64,000 bases of DNA from Kosakonia sp. SMBL-WEM22 (GTDB lineage Bacteria; Pseudomonadota; Gammaproteobacteria; Enterobacterales; Enterobacteriaceae). The DNA is taken from NCBI RefSeq assembly GCF_014490785.1, contig NZ_CP051488.1:1674001-1738000 (forward strand), written 5' to 3'. The notes under the pieces were generated by a model, which saw nothing but the letters and a program-made list of their open reading frames with translations, did no database searches and was not told where the DNA came from. This document shows positions 17,757-27,132 of the stretch, piece by piece. The translations under genes were made by a program, and so were the position numbers. Within the stretch, counting starts at the first letter, position 1; each line of letters starts with the position of its first letter.

Positions 17757-18524
17757 AGCTGCGGGCGAGGCGCCATCGCCGCACACTTCACACTGCGGGT
17801 TACGCATTAGCTTCATTTCGCGGAACTGGCACTGCATCGCATCGTACATCACGATCTTGCCCGCGGCGGGCGTGCCGTAATGGGCCAACACCTTAATCGC
17901 TTCCATCGCCTGCATCGAGCCGATAACGCCGACCAGCGGTGCCATCACGCCTGCTTCGACGCAGGTGAGCGCACTCTCGCCAAACAGGCGGCTCAGACAG
18001 CGGTAGCAGGGCGCGCCATCCGCCCAGGTAAAGACGCTGATCTGCCCCTCCATGCGGATTGCCGCGCCGGAGACCAGCGGCACTTTGTGCTGAAAACAGC
18101 CAGCGTTGAGCTGGTTGCGGATCGCCACATTATCGGTGCAGTCCAGCACCAGATCGTGCGCGGCAATCTGCGCAAACAGCGCCGCTTCATCAAGTAGCGC
18201 ATTGACGGTGACATACTCGACATTCGGGTTGATGCGCAGCAGCGACTCGCGGGCAGAGTCCACTTTGGCACGATCAATATCCGCATCGCCGTGCAGCGTC
18301 TGGCGCTGCAGGTTTGACAGCGCTACCGAGTCGAAATCAAGCAGCGTCATCGTTCCCGCGCCCGCCGCCGCCAGATATTGCGCTGCCGCGCAGCCAAGAC
18401 CGCCGAGCCCGACCACCAGTACACGCGCCGCTTTTAAGCGCTCCTGGCCGTCAAAATCGAACCCGCGCAGAGTGATCTGTCGGTTGTAGCGCATCATCTC
18501 GCTGTCACTGAGCTCTTGTGCCAT
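17754..18524 (-). CDS. moeB: Molybdopterin-synthase adenylyltransferase MoeB
   Basis: Cytoplasmic E1-like enzyme that adenylates the C-terminal glycine of MoaD for molybdopterin synthesis. 256 aa. Nucleotide-binding GLGGLG at about residues 39-44, the conserved acidic residue in LLDFDSV, and zinc-binding pairs CYRC and CEVC. No rhodanese domain, as in other enterobacterial MoeB. It starts 2 bp after moeA, forming the moeAB operon. The C-terminal tail is a few residues longer than in E. coli and its stop touches a REP element. Confidence 0.96.
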   Translation of the reverse strand: MAQELSDSEMMRYNRQITLRGFDFDGQERLKAARVLVVGLGGLGCAAAQYLAAAGAGTMTLLDFDSVALSNLQRQTLHGDADIDRAKVDSARESLLRINPNVEYVTVNALLDEAALFAQIAAHDLVLDCTDNVAIRNQLNAGCFQHKVPLVSGAAIRMEGQISVFTWADGAPCYRCLSRLFGESALTCVEAGVMAPLVGVIGSMQAMEAIKVLAHYGTPAAGKIVMYDAMQCQFREMKLMRNPQCEVCGDGASPAA

Positions 18525-18526
18525 TT

Positions 18527-19759
18527 TTAGCCTCCGAAGAGATGGTTAAACATCTCCACATCTACCCATTCGCCCGCCGCCACATTCCCGCGCTCGCGCT
18601 CGAGCACGATGAAGCAGTTACCCTGGCTAAAGGAGCTGAAAATATGCGAACCCTGATGGCCGGTAGTGCGCACTTCGAGCGTGCCATCTTCGCCGCGGCT
18701 GACTATCCCGCGCTGGAAATCGAGACGCCCCGGTGACTTTTTCAGCCCGTCAATAACACGAGCACGAAAACGCAGTGGTGCCACATCCGCGCAATGACCG
18801 CTCAGTTTCGCCAGCAGCGGCAGCACCAGCTGGTAGAAGGTGAGCGTGGCAGAGACCGGGTTGCCCGGCAGGCCACAGAACCAGCTATTTGTTAACTTGC
18901 CGAACGCAAAAGGTTTGCCCGGTTTGATCGCCAGTTTCCAGAAGGCGATTTCACCCAGTTCATCAAGAATGGTTTTGGTGTAGTCCGCTTCGCCCACCGA
19001 TACACCGCCGGTGCTAATCACCACGTCCGCCTGGCTGTCGGCGGCGATAAAGGTGTCGCGCAGCTTCTGCGGATCGTCCGGCACTATGCCGAGGTTAATC
19101 ACTTCATAGCCAAGCTGGGCGAGCATCAGGTGAACCGACAGGCGGTTGGTGTCATAAATCTGCCCGTCAGCCAGCGGCTGGCCCGGCAGTTGCAGCTCGT
19201 CCCCGGTGGAGAAGAGCGCCACGCGCACCTTACGCACCACGCTCACGTCGGCAATGCCAAGGGAGGCGAGCACCGGCAGCTCGGCGGCGGTCAGTCTCGT
19301 GCCCGCCGTGAAGACGCTGGCACCTTTGGCAATATCTTCGCCCGCACGGCGAATGTTCTGGTTGGCGCGCACCTCGGCGGTAAAACGGATGCCGTCATCG
19401 GTCTGCTCGGTCTGCTCCTGCATCACCACCGCCTCGCAGCCCGCGGGGATCGGCGCGCCGGTCATAATGCGAATGCAGGTGGCTTGCGGCCACTCGCCGC
19501 TAAAGGGCTGCCCGGCAAAGGCTTTGCCCGCCACCGGCAGTGCGTTGCCGCCGTTGAGATCCGCCAGGCGCACGGCATAGCCGTCCATCGCCGAGTTATC
19601 AAAACCGGGGACATTCAGCGGGGAGATAACATCTTGCGCCACGACGCGGCCAAAACAGGCGAGCAGCGGCAGGGTTTCATGCTCAGTGAGCGGTGAAATG
19701 CGTGACAGCATTTTCGACAGCGCCGTCTCCAGGGAGATCAGGCCATTTGCAGATTCCAT
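18527..19759 (-). CDS. moeA: Molybdopterin molybdenumtransferase MoeA
   Basis: Inserts molybdate into adenylated molybdopterin. Start MESANGL at 19759 gives 410 aa, one less than E. coli MoeA; the 11-codon upstream extension has no support. Domains in family order: an N-terminal domain with NSAMDGYA and MTGAP motifs, the molybdopterin-binding domain with TGDEL and STGGVSVG, and a C-terminal beta-barrel. First gene of moeAB, divergent from gsiA. Confidence 0.96.
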   Translation of the reverse strand: MESANGLISLETALSKMLSRISPLTEHETLPLLACFGRVVAQDVISPLNVPGFDNSAMDGYAVRLADLNGGNALPVAGKAFAGQPFSGEWPQATCIRIMTGAPIPAGCEAVVMQEQTEQTDDGIRFTAEVRANQNIRRAGEDIAKGASVFTAGTRLTAAELPVLASLGIADVSVVRKVRVALFSTGDELQLPGQPLADGQIYDTNRLSVHLMLAQLGYEVINLGIVPDDPQKLRDTFIAADSQADVVISTGGVSVGEADYTKTILDELGEIAFWKLAIKPGKPFAFGKLTNSWFCGLPGNPVSATLTFYQLVLPLLAKLSGHCADVAPLRFRARVIDGLKKSPGRLDFQRGIVSRGEDGTLEVRTTGHQGSHIFSSFSQGNCFIVLERERGNVAAGEWVDVEMFNHLFGG

Positions 19760-19931
19760 AATTTCTATCCAGTCAACGCGAGAAGCGGCCATTATGGCAG
19801 AAAAGGGGAGGGGTCAATATGACTTGCGTCTAGCTCATTGTTATCACATTGCTTTACATCGTTGTAACGACTTCCTATATTCAGAAATCGTCTTTCACAA
19901 AGGCACAGCTATCGTAGAGAAGGAGTGTGGG
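19760..19931. promoter_or_regulatory. Divergent moeA / gsiA control region
   Basis: 172 bp between moeA and gsiA. E. coli has iaaA as first gene of the gsi operon here; no trace of it is visible. AAGGAG at 19920-19925 is the gsiA ribosome-binding site, 6 nt before the GTG. Confidence 0.5.
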
Positions 19932-21803
19932 GTGTCGCAAGGCTTTGAACCAGAGGCGGACGTGGTTCTTGACGTCAGCAATCTGAATATCGCATTTAGC
20001 CATGAGAAGCAGCTTACCCCGGTGGTACGTAACCTCTCTTTTAATCTGAAACGGGGCGAAACGCTGGCGATTGTCGGCGAATCTGGCTCCGGGAAGTCGG
20101 TTACTGCGCTCTCGCTGCTTAAGTTGATTGAGCAGGCGGGCGGCGAAGTGAATTGCGATCATATCTGCCTGACGCGGCGTAACCGCCAGAAGGTCGATAT
20201 CAACACGCTCTCCTCCTCGCAGATGCGCAGCGTGCGCGGGGCGGATATCGCGATGATTTTCCAGGAGCCGATGACCTCGCTCAACCCGGTTTTCCCGGTT
20301 GGGGAGCAGATTGCCGAGTCGATTCGCCTCCATCAGAAACTGGGCCGCGAGCAGGCGATGCGCGAAGCGCGGCGTATGCTCGACCTGGTGCGCATTCCCG
20401 AAGCGCAATCCATTCTCTCCAGTTTTCCCCATCAGCTCTCCGGCGGCATGCGCCAGCGGGTAATGATCGCCATGGCGCTCTCCTGTCGCCCGGCGGTGCT
20501 GATTGCCGATGAGCCGACCACCGCGCTGGATGTCACCATTCAGGCGCAGATTTTGCAGCTTATCGCCGTGCTGCAAAAAGAGATGTCGATGGGTGTGATC
20601 TTTATTACCCACGATATGGGTGTGGTGGCAGATATTGCCGATCGCGTGCTGGTGATGAACCAGGGCGAAGCGGTGGAGAGCGGCAGCGTCGAGTGCGTCT
20701 TCCGCGACCCGCAGCACCCCTATACCAAAGCGCTGCTGGCGGCAGTGCCGAAGCTTGGCGCGATGAACGGCAGCGATCTGCCGCGCCGCTTCCCGCTCAT
20801 CTCGGCGAAAAACCCGCAGGTGCAGGAGCCGGAAACGGAGCAGAACACCGTGGTGCCCGGCGAGCCGATTTTGCAGGTTCGCGACCTGGTGGCGCGCTTC
20901 CCCCTGCGCGGCGGCTTGCTAAACCGCATCACCAAAGAGGTGCATGCGGTAGAGGGCATCAGCTTCGATCTCTGGCCTGGCGAAACGCTGGCGATTGTCG
21001 GTGAATCAGGCAGCGGAAAATCGACTACCGGGCGCGCGCTGCTGCGGCTGGTGGAGAGCCAGGGTGGCTCGATCACCTTTAACGGCGAGCGCATTGATAC
21101 CCTGCCGGATCATAAGATGAAGCTGGTGCGCCGCGATATTCAGTTTATTTTTCAGGACCCGTATGCTTCGCTCGATCCGCGCCAGACGGTGGGGGATTCG
21201 ATTATTGAGCCGCTGCGCGTGCACAATCTTCTCGGCGAAGCGGAAGCACATCAGCGTGTGGAGTGGCTGCTGGAGCGCGTCGGACTGAAGCCGGAGCACG
21301 CCTGGCGCTATCCGCACGAGTTTTCCGGCGGCCAGCGGCAGCGTATTTGCATTGCCCGCGCGCTGGCGTTGAACCCGCGCGTAGTGGTCGCCGATGAGTC
21401 CGTCTCGGCGCTGGATGTCTCGATTCGCGCGCAGATCATCAATTTGCTGCTCGATCTGCAGCGCGAGTTGGGGATCGCATTTCTCTTTATCTCCCATGAT
21501 ATGGCGGTCGTGGAGCGGATCAGCCACCGTGTGGCGGTGATGTATCTCGGGCAGATTGTTGAGATCGGCCCGCGCCGCGCGGTGTTTGAGAACCCGCAGC
21601 ACCCCTATACCCGCAAGCTGATGTCGGCGGTGCCGGTGGCCGATCCTGCCCACCAGCCGCCGCAGCGGGTGCTCTTATCCGATGATATGCCGAGCAATAT
21701 TCGTAAACGCAGGGAAACCATGCAGCGCGTACAGCTGCAAAATGTGGGGCCGGGTCACTTCGTCGCCAGAACGACGCCCGGCAGCACGCAGTCGCGTTTT
21801 TAA
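19932..21803 (+). CDS. gsiA: Glutathione ABC importer ATPase GsiA
   Basis: Drives uptake of glutathione through GsiC and GsiD. The GTG at 19932 behind AAGGAG gives 623 aa, exactly the E. coli length; upstream extension is not coding. Two complete ABC domains: Walker A GESGSGKS at about residue 49 and again near 357, each with an LSGG- or FSGGQ-type signature and DEPTTALD / DESVSALD Walker B regions, plus the oligopeptide-transporter C-terminal extension after each. First gene of gsiABCD; 33 bp to gsiB. Confidence 0.96.
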   Translation: MSQGFEPEADVVLDVSNLNIAFSHEKQLTPVVRNLSFNLKRGETLAIVGESGSGKSVTALSLLKLIEQAGGEVNCDHICLTRRNRQKVDINTLSSSQMRSVRGADIAMIFQEPMTSLNPVFPVGEQIAESIRLHQKLGREQAMREARRMLDLVRIPEAQSILSSFPHQLSGGMRQRVMIAMALSCRPAVLIADEPTTALDVTIQAQILQLIAVLQKEMSMGVIFITHDMGVVADIADRVLVMNQGEAVESGSVECVFRDPQHPYTKALLAAVPKLGAMNGSDLPRRFPLISAKNPQVQEPETEQNTVVPGEPILQVRDLVARFPLRGGLLNRITKEVHAVEGISFDLWPGETLAIVGESGSGKSTTGRALLRLVESQGGSITFNGERIDTLPDHKMKLVRRDIQFIFQDPYASLDPRQTVGDSIIEPLRVHNLLGEAEAHQRVEWLLERVGLKPEHAWRYPHEFSGGQRQRICIARALALNPRVVVADESVSALDVSIRAQIINLLLDLQRELGIAFLFISHDMAVVERISHRVAVMYLGQIVEIGPRRAVFENPQHPYTRKLMSAVPVADPAHQPPQRVLLSDDMPSNIRKRRETMQRVQLQNVGPGHFVARTTPGSTQSRF

Positions 21804-21836
21804 TTGATGACAGACAGGGTTTTTCAGGAGAGCAGC

Positions 21837-23375
21837 ATGACAGAGATCATTTCCCGACACTGGCGGGCCGTTGCAGGCGTGGTTGCCGCGCTGAGCGCCC
21901 TCCCGGCGTTTGCCGCGAAAGATGTGGTGGTAGCGGTCGGTTCCAACTTCACCACCCTTGATCCCTATGACGCCAACGATACGCTCTCGCAGGCGGTGGC
22001 AAAATCCTTCTATCAGGGGCTGTTTGGCCTCGATAAAGAGATGAAGCTGGTCAATGTGCTGGCAGAGAGTTACGCCGTCTCTGACGACGGGCTGATCTAC
22101 ACCATCAAGCTGCGCAAAGGGGTGAAGTTCCAGGACGGGACCGATTTTAACGCCGAAGCGGTGAAAGCGAACCTCGACCGCGCCAGCAACCCGGCCAACA
22201 GCCTTAAGCGTTACAACCTTTATAAAAATATCGCCAGCACCGAGGCCGTCGATGAGAGCACGGTGAAGATCACCCTTAAGCAGCCCTTCTCGGCGTTTAT
22301 CAATATTCTGGCCCACCCGGCGTCGGCGATGATTTCGCCTGCGGCGCTGAAAAAATATGGCAAAGAGATCGGTTTTCATCCGGTCGGCACCGGCCCCTAT
22401 ACGCTGGAAGCATGGAACCAGACCGATTTTGTGAAGGTGAAAAAGTTTGCCGGTTACTGGCAGCAGGGCCTGCCGAAGCTGGACTCCATCACCTGGCGCC
22501 CGGTGGTAGATAACAACACCCGCGCGGCGATGTTGCAGACCGGCGAGGCGCAGTTTGCGTTCCCGATCCCCTATGAGCAGGCGGCGGTACTTAAACGCAA
22601 CAGTAAGCTGGAGCTGGTTGCCAGCCCGTCGATAATGCAGCGCTACATCAGCATGAACGTGACGCAAAAGCCCTTCGACAACCCGAAAGTGCGCGAGGCA
22701 ATCAACTATGCCATTAACCGCCAGGCGCTGGTGAAAGTGGCGTTTGCCGGTTTTGCCACGCCGGCGACCGGCGTGCTGCCACCGACCATCGCTTATTCGC
22801 AGAGCTATCAACCCTGGCCCTACGATCCGGCTAAAGCGCGCGAGCTGCTGAAAGAGGCGGGCTATCCGCAGGGCTTCACCACCACGCTCTGGTCTTCCCA
22901 TAATCACAGCACCGCGCAGAAGGTGCTGCAATTTACCCAGCAGCAGCTGGCGCAGGTGGGGATCAAAGTGCAGGTGACGGCGATGGATGCCGGGCAGCGC
23001 GCAGCGGAAGTCGAAGCGAAAGGGCAGAAGCAGAGCGGAGTGCGTATGTTCTATACCGGCTGGACCTCCTCCACCGGCGAAGCCGACTGGGCGCTCTCGC
23101 CGCTGTTTGCCTCATGGAACTGGCCGCCAACCCAGTTCAACACCGCTTTCTACAGTAATCCGCAAGTGGATAAAGATCTGGCCGACGCGCTGAAAACCAC
23201 CAGCACAGATGAAAAAGCGCGGCTCTATAAAGAGGCGCAGGATATCCTCTGGAAAGAGTCGCCGTGGGTGCCGCTGGTGGTTGAGAAGCTGGTTTCCGCG
23301 CATAACAAAAAGCTGACCGGTTTTTACATCATGCCGGATACCGGCTTTAGTTTTGATAACGCCGATTTGCAATAG
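21837..23375 (+). CDS. gsiB: Glutathione-binding periplasmic protein GsiB
   Basis: Extracytoplasmic solute-binding protein (SBP family 5) that delivers glutathione to GsiCD. ATG at 21837 has AGGAG at proper distance and gives 512 aa as in E. coli. Signal peptide to about residue 26 (LPAFA before AKDVV). The mature part is highly similar to E. coli GsiB throughout, for example YFQGLFG-like YQGLFGLD and MPDTGFSF near the end. In-frame ATGs 33 bp upstream lack a ribosome site. Confidence 0.96.
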   Translation: MTEIISRHWRAVAGVVAALSALPAFAAKDVVVAVGSNFTTLDPYDANDTLSQAVAKSFYQGLFGLDKEMKLVNVLAESYAVSDDGLIYTIKLRKGVKFQDGTDFNAEAVKANLDRASNPANSLKRYNLYKNIASTEAVDESTVKITLKQPFSAFINILAHPASAMISPAALKKYGKEIGFHPVGTGPYTLEAWNQTDFVKVKKFAGYWQQGLPKLDSITWRPVVDNNTRAAMLQTGEAQFAFPIPYEQAAVLKRNSKLELVASPSIMQRYISMNVTQKPFDNPKVREAINYAINRQALVKVAFAGFATPATGVLPPTIAYSQSYQPWPYDPAKARELLKEAGYPQGFTTTLWSSHNHSTAQKVLQFTQQQLAQVGIKVQVTAMDAGQRAAEVEAKGQKQSGVRMFYTGWTSSTGEADWALSPLFASWNWPPTQFNTAFYSNPQVDKDLADALKTTSTDEKARLYKEAQDILWKESPWVPLVVEKLVSAHNKKLTGFYIMPDTGFSFDNADLQ

Positions 23376-23424
23376 ATAACTCACGCCGCCTTGCTGAACT
23401 GGGGGCGGAGTGAGGGAAAATGAG

Positions 23425-24345
23425 ATGCTGAATTATATTATTAAACGCTTGCTGGGCCTGATTCCGACGCTGCTGATTGTGGCCGTGCTGGTGTTTCTAT
23501 TTGTCCACCTGCTGCCGGGCGATCCGGCGCGCCTGATTGCCGGGCCGGAAGCGGACGCCGAGGTGATTGAACTGGTGCGTCGACAGCTCGGGCTGGATCA
23601 GCCGCTGTGGGTGCAGTTCTGGCACTATGTTACCAATGTGCTGCAGGGGGATTTCGGCGTTTCAATGGCCTCCCGCCGCCCGGTTGTGGATGAGATTGCC
23701 AGCCGCTTTATGCCGACCTTCTTGCTCACCCTCTCTAGCATGTTGTGGGCGATGTTTTTTGGCCTGGGCGCGGGTATCGCCGCCGCCGTGTGGCGCAACC
23801 GCTGGCCCGATCATCTGGGAATGGCGATAGCAGTCACAGGCCTTTCGTTCCCGGCCTTTGCGCTGGGGATGCTGCTGATGCAGGTCTTCTCCGTTGAGCT
23901 GGGCTGGCTGCCGACCGTTGGCGCGGATAGCTGGCGGCACTACATTTTGCCGTCGCTCACTCTTGGCGCAGCGGTGGCTGCCGTTATGGCGCGCTTCACC
24001 CGCGCCTCCTTCGTTGAAGTGCTCAATGAGGACTATATGCGCACCGCGCGGGCAAAGGGCGTCAGCGAAAAGTGGGTGATCCTCAAGCACGGCCTGCGCA
24101 ATGCCATGATCCCGGTGGTGACGATGATGGGGCTGCAGTTTGGCTTCCTGCTCGGCGGGTCGATTGTGGTGGAGAAGGTCTTCAACTGGCCGGGGCTCGG
24201 GCGTTTGCTGGTCGACTCGGTGGAGATGCGCGACTACCCGGTGATTCAGGCGGAAGTGCTGCTCTTCTCGCTGGAGTTTATTCTTATCAATTTAGTGGTG
24301 GATGTTCTCTACGCCGCCCTTAATCCCGCTATCAGGTATAAGTAA
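23425..24345 (+). CDS. gsiC: Glutathione ABC importer permease GsiC
   Basis: Inner-membrane subunit with six predicted membrane segments and the binding-protein-dependent transport signature EDYMRTARAKGVS. Start MLNYII at 23425 gives 306 aa as in E. coli; GTG 15 bp upstream is possible but unlikely. Follows gsiB by 49 bp containing a small GC hairpin, and is followed by gsiD after 2 bp. Confidence 0.96.
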   Translation: MLNYIIKRLLGLIPTLLIVAVLVFLFVHLLPGDPARLIAGPEADAEVIELVRRQLGLDQPLWVQFWHYVTNVLQGDFGVSMASRRPVVDEIASRFMPTFLLTLSSMLWAMFFGLGAGIAAAVWRNRWPDHLGMAIAVTGLSFPAFALGMLLMQVFSVELGWLPTVGADSWRHYILPSLTLGAAVAAVMARFTRASFVEVLNEDYMRTARAKGVSEKWVILKHGLRNAMIPVVTMMGLQFGFLLGGSIVVEKVFNWPGLGRLLVDSVEMRDYPVIQAEVLLFSLEFILINLVVDVLYAALNPAIRYK

Positions 24346-24347
24346 GG

Positions 24348-25259
24348 ATGCGATTGTTAAACTGGCGTCGACAGGCGATTTTAAATGCCATGCCCACGGT
24401 AAAACCGGGTCATGTGCGCACTCCGTGGCATGAGTTCTGGCGGCGCTTCTGCCGTCAGCCCGTGGCCATGACCGCCGGGCTGTTTGTCCTGCTGCTGATC
24501 CTGCTGGCGGTGATTGCGCCGTGGATCGCCCCCTTTGATGCGGAGAACTACTTTGATTATGACCGGCTGAACGAGGGGCCATCGTTGGTGCACTGGTTCG
24601 GCGTCGATTCGCTCGGGCGCGATATCTTTAGCCGCGTGCTGGTGGGCGCGCAGATCTCGCTGGCAGCGGGTGTCTTCGCGGTGCTGATTGGCGCGGCGAT
24701 CGGCACGGTGCTGGGGCTGCTGGCGGGCTACTACGAAGGGTGGTGGGATCGCATCATTATGCGCATCTGCGATGTACTGTTCGCTTTTCCCGGCATTCTG
24801 CTGGCGATTGCCGTGGTGGCGGTAATGGGCAGCGGTATGGCGAATGTGATTATTGCCGTGGCGGTCTTTTCCGTCCCTGCGTTTGCCCGACTGGTGCGCG
24901 GCAATACGCTGGTGCTGAAACAGCAAACCTTTATCGAGTCAGCACGCAGCATTGGTGCCAGCGACGCGGTGATCCTCTTCCACCATATTCTGCCGGGCAC
25001 AGTCTCCTCCATCGTGGTCTATTTCACCATGCGCATTGGCACCTCGATTATTTCGGCGGCCAGCCTCTCGTTTCTCGGCCTCGGCGCGCAGCCACCGACG
25101 CCTGAATGGGGCGCGATGCTCAACGAAGCCCGCGCGGATATGGTGATCGCCCCGCATGTGGCGCTCTTCCCGTCGCTGGCGATTTTCGTCACGGTGCTGG
25201 CGTTTAACCTGCTGGGAGACGGGCTGCGCGATGCGCTGGATCCGAAAATTAAGGGGTGA
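24348..25259 (+). CDS. gsiD: Glutathione ABC importer permease GsiD
   Basis: Second permease subunit, 303 aa as in E. coli. It has the N-terminal cytoplasmic extension of the DppC/OppC type, six membrane segments and the coupling motif FIESARSIGAS. Last gene of the operon; the accessory island begins just after it. A hairpin CCGCTCC/GGAGCGG at 25327-25346 follows but lacks a T-run. Confidence 0.96.
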   Translation: MRLLNWRRQAILNAMPTVKPGHVRTPWHEFWRRFCRQPVAMTAGLFVLLLILLAVIAPWIAPFDAENYFDYDRLNEGPSLVHWFGVDSLGRDIFSRVLVGAQISLAAGVFAVLIGAAIGTVLGLLAGYYEGWWDRIIMRICDVLFAFPGILLAIAVVAVMGSGMANVIIAVAVFSVPAFARLVRGNTLVLKQQTFIESARSIGASDAVILFHHILPGTVSSIVVYFTMRIGTSIISAASLSFLGLGAQPPTPEWGAMLNEARADMVIAPHVALFPSLAIFVTVLAFNLLGDGLRDALDPKIKG

Positions 25260-25414
25260 GCAGGGGGCGCAGTTAATAAAACTAACGCGAGCCACAACTC
25301 ATCGAGAAGAGAGATTTAACTGAGGTCCGCTCCGAGCGAGGAGCGGAAGTTCGCATTTGTTATAACCGCAGGGATGTAGGACTAATAGTGGTATGTAATA
25401 CACAGCCGGGAGCA

Positions 25415-25862
25415 GGCCACAATACCGAGATAACGGACTGTACTTTCGAGTTTTTTGTGACCTAACAGTAGCTGGATAACTCGAAGATGCTTCGTTTTTT
25501 ATTGATCAGATATGGCTTGGTTCCTCGCATAGAATGCGTACTGTACAGAGTCTCGTCGAGAATCAACGTATTAATCCATTCATGAGAAATACGGTTATAT
25601 TGCCTGATTGAGATATGTTGTGAAGAACCGACGCGGGACTGGAACAGACAGTCGCTACTACTAGATGAGCCATTTTGATCCATGCTGCTAAAGCCTTACG
25701 GGTTCCCTTAGTCAGTTCAAACTGAATGAGATTTCCCGTTTTTGCTACAGCACTGTCGCTCTGCCCGAAACAGAGTGCCCATAGCCTACATCAGAAACTT
25801 TTAGCTTAACCAGATCACAGCCGCGTAGTTTACTGCCCAGAGCTATATTAAACAGAGCTAAA
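25415..25862 (-). pseudogene. Tyrosine recombinase (integrase), C-terminal part, decayed
   Basis: Reading the minus strand and allowing frameshifts gives SLALFNIALGSKLRGCDLV, then KTGNLIQFELTKGTRKAL, then STHSMRGTKPYLI and finally RVIQLLLGHKKLESTVRYLG, the conserved order of a small phage-type integrase family common in enterobacterial islands. The catalytic H and Y of LLGH and VRYLG are recognisable. At least three frameshifts (several in A-runs, one near 25500) and a TAG in place of a glutamine codon make it dead. The family C-terminus after YLGI is lost. Its N-terminus is at 28370-28486. Confidence 0.85.
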
Positions 25863-26063
25863 CTTCGAAAAAAACCACCTGCCAGGGTAGTTTTTTCGTT
25901 TCCAGGCACAAGATGACTCGTAGCACGAGATAGTCTAAAGGAATCCTATAACTTAAGCCCTGCTCCCTGTCACCCTGACTAAAAAGATCCCCCTCTATCT
26001 TTCATTTCTTTCTTTTCTTTTTCTGATAAAGAAAAACATCAACGCAACCGTATATTATTAAAG

Positions 26064-26195
26064 TCAATAAGCTACACAGGAACCAATAATCTGGAATAAA
26101 AAAAAATAGAAAAAAATAAATAATAAGACGATAACGATGTTAACAAAAATACCAGAAAAAAATTCCTTTAGAAAAGCTCCCTTTAATAATTTCAT
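26064..26195 (-). CDS. Small membrane peptide, probably frameshifted
   Basis: ATG at 26195 follows a strong Shine-Dalgarno (GGAAGG). The frame gives 43 residues beginning MKLLKGAFLKEFF with a hydrophobic helix. It crosses a run of nine T on the coding strand; one more T would switch to a frame running to a stop at 26002-26004, adding a second hydrophobic segment (IPDYWFLCSLL) and a basic tail ending QKKKRKK, about 64 aa in all. The longer product looks more like a real protein. Indel decay, transcriptional slippage or an assembly error are all possible. No family recognised. Confidence 0.5.
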   Translation of the reverse strand: MKLLKGAFLKEFFSGIFVNIVIVLLFIFFYFFLFQIIGSCVAY

Positions 26196-26551
26196 CCCAC
26201 CTTCCTTTTTTTAAGAAGATATAAAATAACCAAGAAAAAACGATGCTCAATCAGTTGCAGTGCAACCTGATGGAGTATAAAGCAACCAGGCGTGCCCCCC
26301 TGATGGCTCCCTCTTGCGCTCTCCTGTTCCCGTCATGCGGCGTCCGTGTTGTGGTGGAAGCTTTCCCTGAATCCCCACGCACCGTTCCGTTTAGACAGTT
26401 CGCTCCAGTCCGGGCTGTATGCAAGCCTCCCATTCAGCAAGACTACCACATCGTCCCGGTAAGTATCACTTGAGTCCAACCCGGAACAGACACGGAATAT
26501 CGCCAGTGAAGGTAGCCATTGGTAACTGGCTTCACGGAGTCGAGGGTGTCT

Positions 26552-26646
26552 ACAGGGTATTGAAATTAGCGCCATTTACCATCGGAACAAAGAGTTGCTG
26601 GCTCTTAATTCCGGCACACGAACCACTGTTGGCAGGGGGTTTTTTA
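26552..26646 (+). ncRNA. RNA I-like antisense RNA of the ColE1-type origin
   Basis: By position relative to pMB1, RNA I should start at ACAGGGTATTG (26552) and end in the T-run at 26640-26645. Three stem-loops can be drawn; the second is AAGAG(26590-26594)-TTGCTGG-CTCTT(26602-26606), the third AACCACTG-TTGG-CAGGGGGTT followed by T5, a terminator. RNA I binds RNA II and limits replication. Confidence 0.65.
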
Positions 26647-26655
26647 CAGGGCAAA

Positions 26656-26683
26656 AGATTACGCGCAGAAAAAAGGATCTCAA
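26656..26683 (-). promoter_or_regulatory. RNA II promoter of the ColE1-type origin
   Basis: On the minus strand TTGAGA (26683-26678) and TAATCT (26661-26656) with a 16-bp spacer, the same elements as pMB1. The T-run in the spacer has six bases where pMB1 has seven. A transcript would start near 26650 and cover the complement of RNA I. Confidence 0.65.
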
Positions 26684-26915
26684 GAAGATCCTTTAATTTA
26701 AGCAGACTTCTATATCCCGTTGATTGAACTACCTCACAATCGCCTCTCCCTACAGACCATCACCTCAACCTTTATGTTCTGAAAGAAATAGAAAGGCAAT
26801 CGAAGCCCAATAGCCTGCCCCCCATTGACAAAACTCCAATATAAATTAAAAGCTTAAAACACAAGTAATTTAATACGACAAACAAAAACCTTTACTTAGT
26901 AATTAATCTGATAAA

Positions 26916-27131
26916 ATGATTAAGCAAAAAAACAACTTAAATATAATGAAATATACCATGACAGAATCAGACAAGCTTGCAAATAGAACGCTTGTGATAT
27001 TACAAAAAAGAAAAAAATCATTTTACATACGTTATGCAAAATTTGGAGATGTTGTTTTAGGTTTTGTAAATGACATTGATACCATAACCATTAGGTTTAT
27101 TGGCACAGAGAGTCGTATTAGAAATAAATAA
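26916..27131 (+). CDS. Small hypothetical protein, basic
   Basis: 71-aa AT-rich ORF in the inserted replicon, unrecognised. The first ATG has no Shine-Dalgarno; starts at codon 11 or 15 (MTESDKLAN) are as likely. The product is basic (QKRKKS) and has a beta-rich second half. A -35-like TTGACA lies near 26824. The next frame starts 1 bp after its stop, an operon-like arrangement. It could be a plasmid maintenance protein, but nothing shows this directly. Confidence 0.45.
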   Translation: MIKQKNNLNIMKYTMTESDKLANRTLVILQKRKKSFYIRYAKFGDVVLGFVNDIDTITIRFIGTESRIRNK

Positions 27132-27132
27132 G

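Larger units (their letters stand above)
26236..26694. other. ColE1/pMB1-type plasmid replication origin region
   Basis: Co-linear with the pMB1/ColE1 origin: AGTATAAAG..ACCAGGCG near 26274-26292, exact GCGCTCTCCTGTTCC at 26316-26330, exact CTTGAGTCCAACCCGG at 26469-26484, GGTAACTGGCTTCA near 26521, and GATTACGCGCAG followed by GGATCTCAAGAAGATCCTTT at 26657-26694. Sequence between the blocks is diverged. Homology ends leftwards at about 26236, so the part that usually holds the RNA-DNA transition is altered or missing. RNA II would run leftwards, RNA I rightwards. Function in the chromosome is unknown. Confidence 0.85.

Noticed and set aside
25859..25870. XerC-arm-like ACTTCG next to the insert junction, suggesting a dif/cer-type integration
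   Set aside because: The second arm and 6-bp spacer cannot be found at either junction; the resemblance is only six bases.
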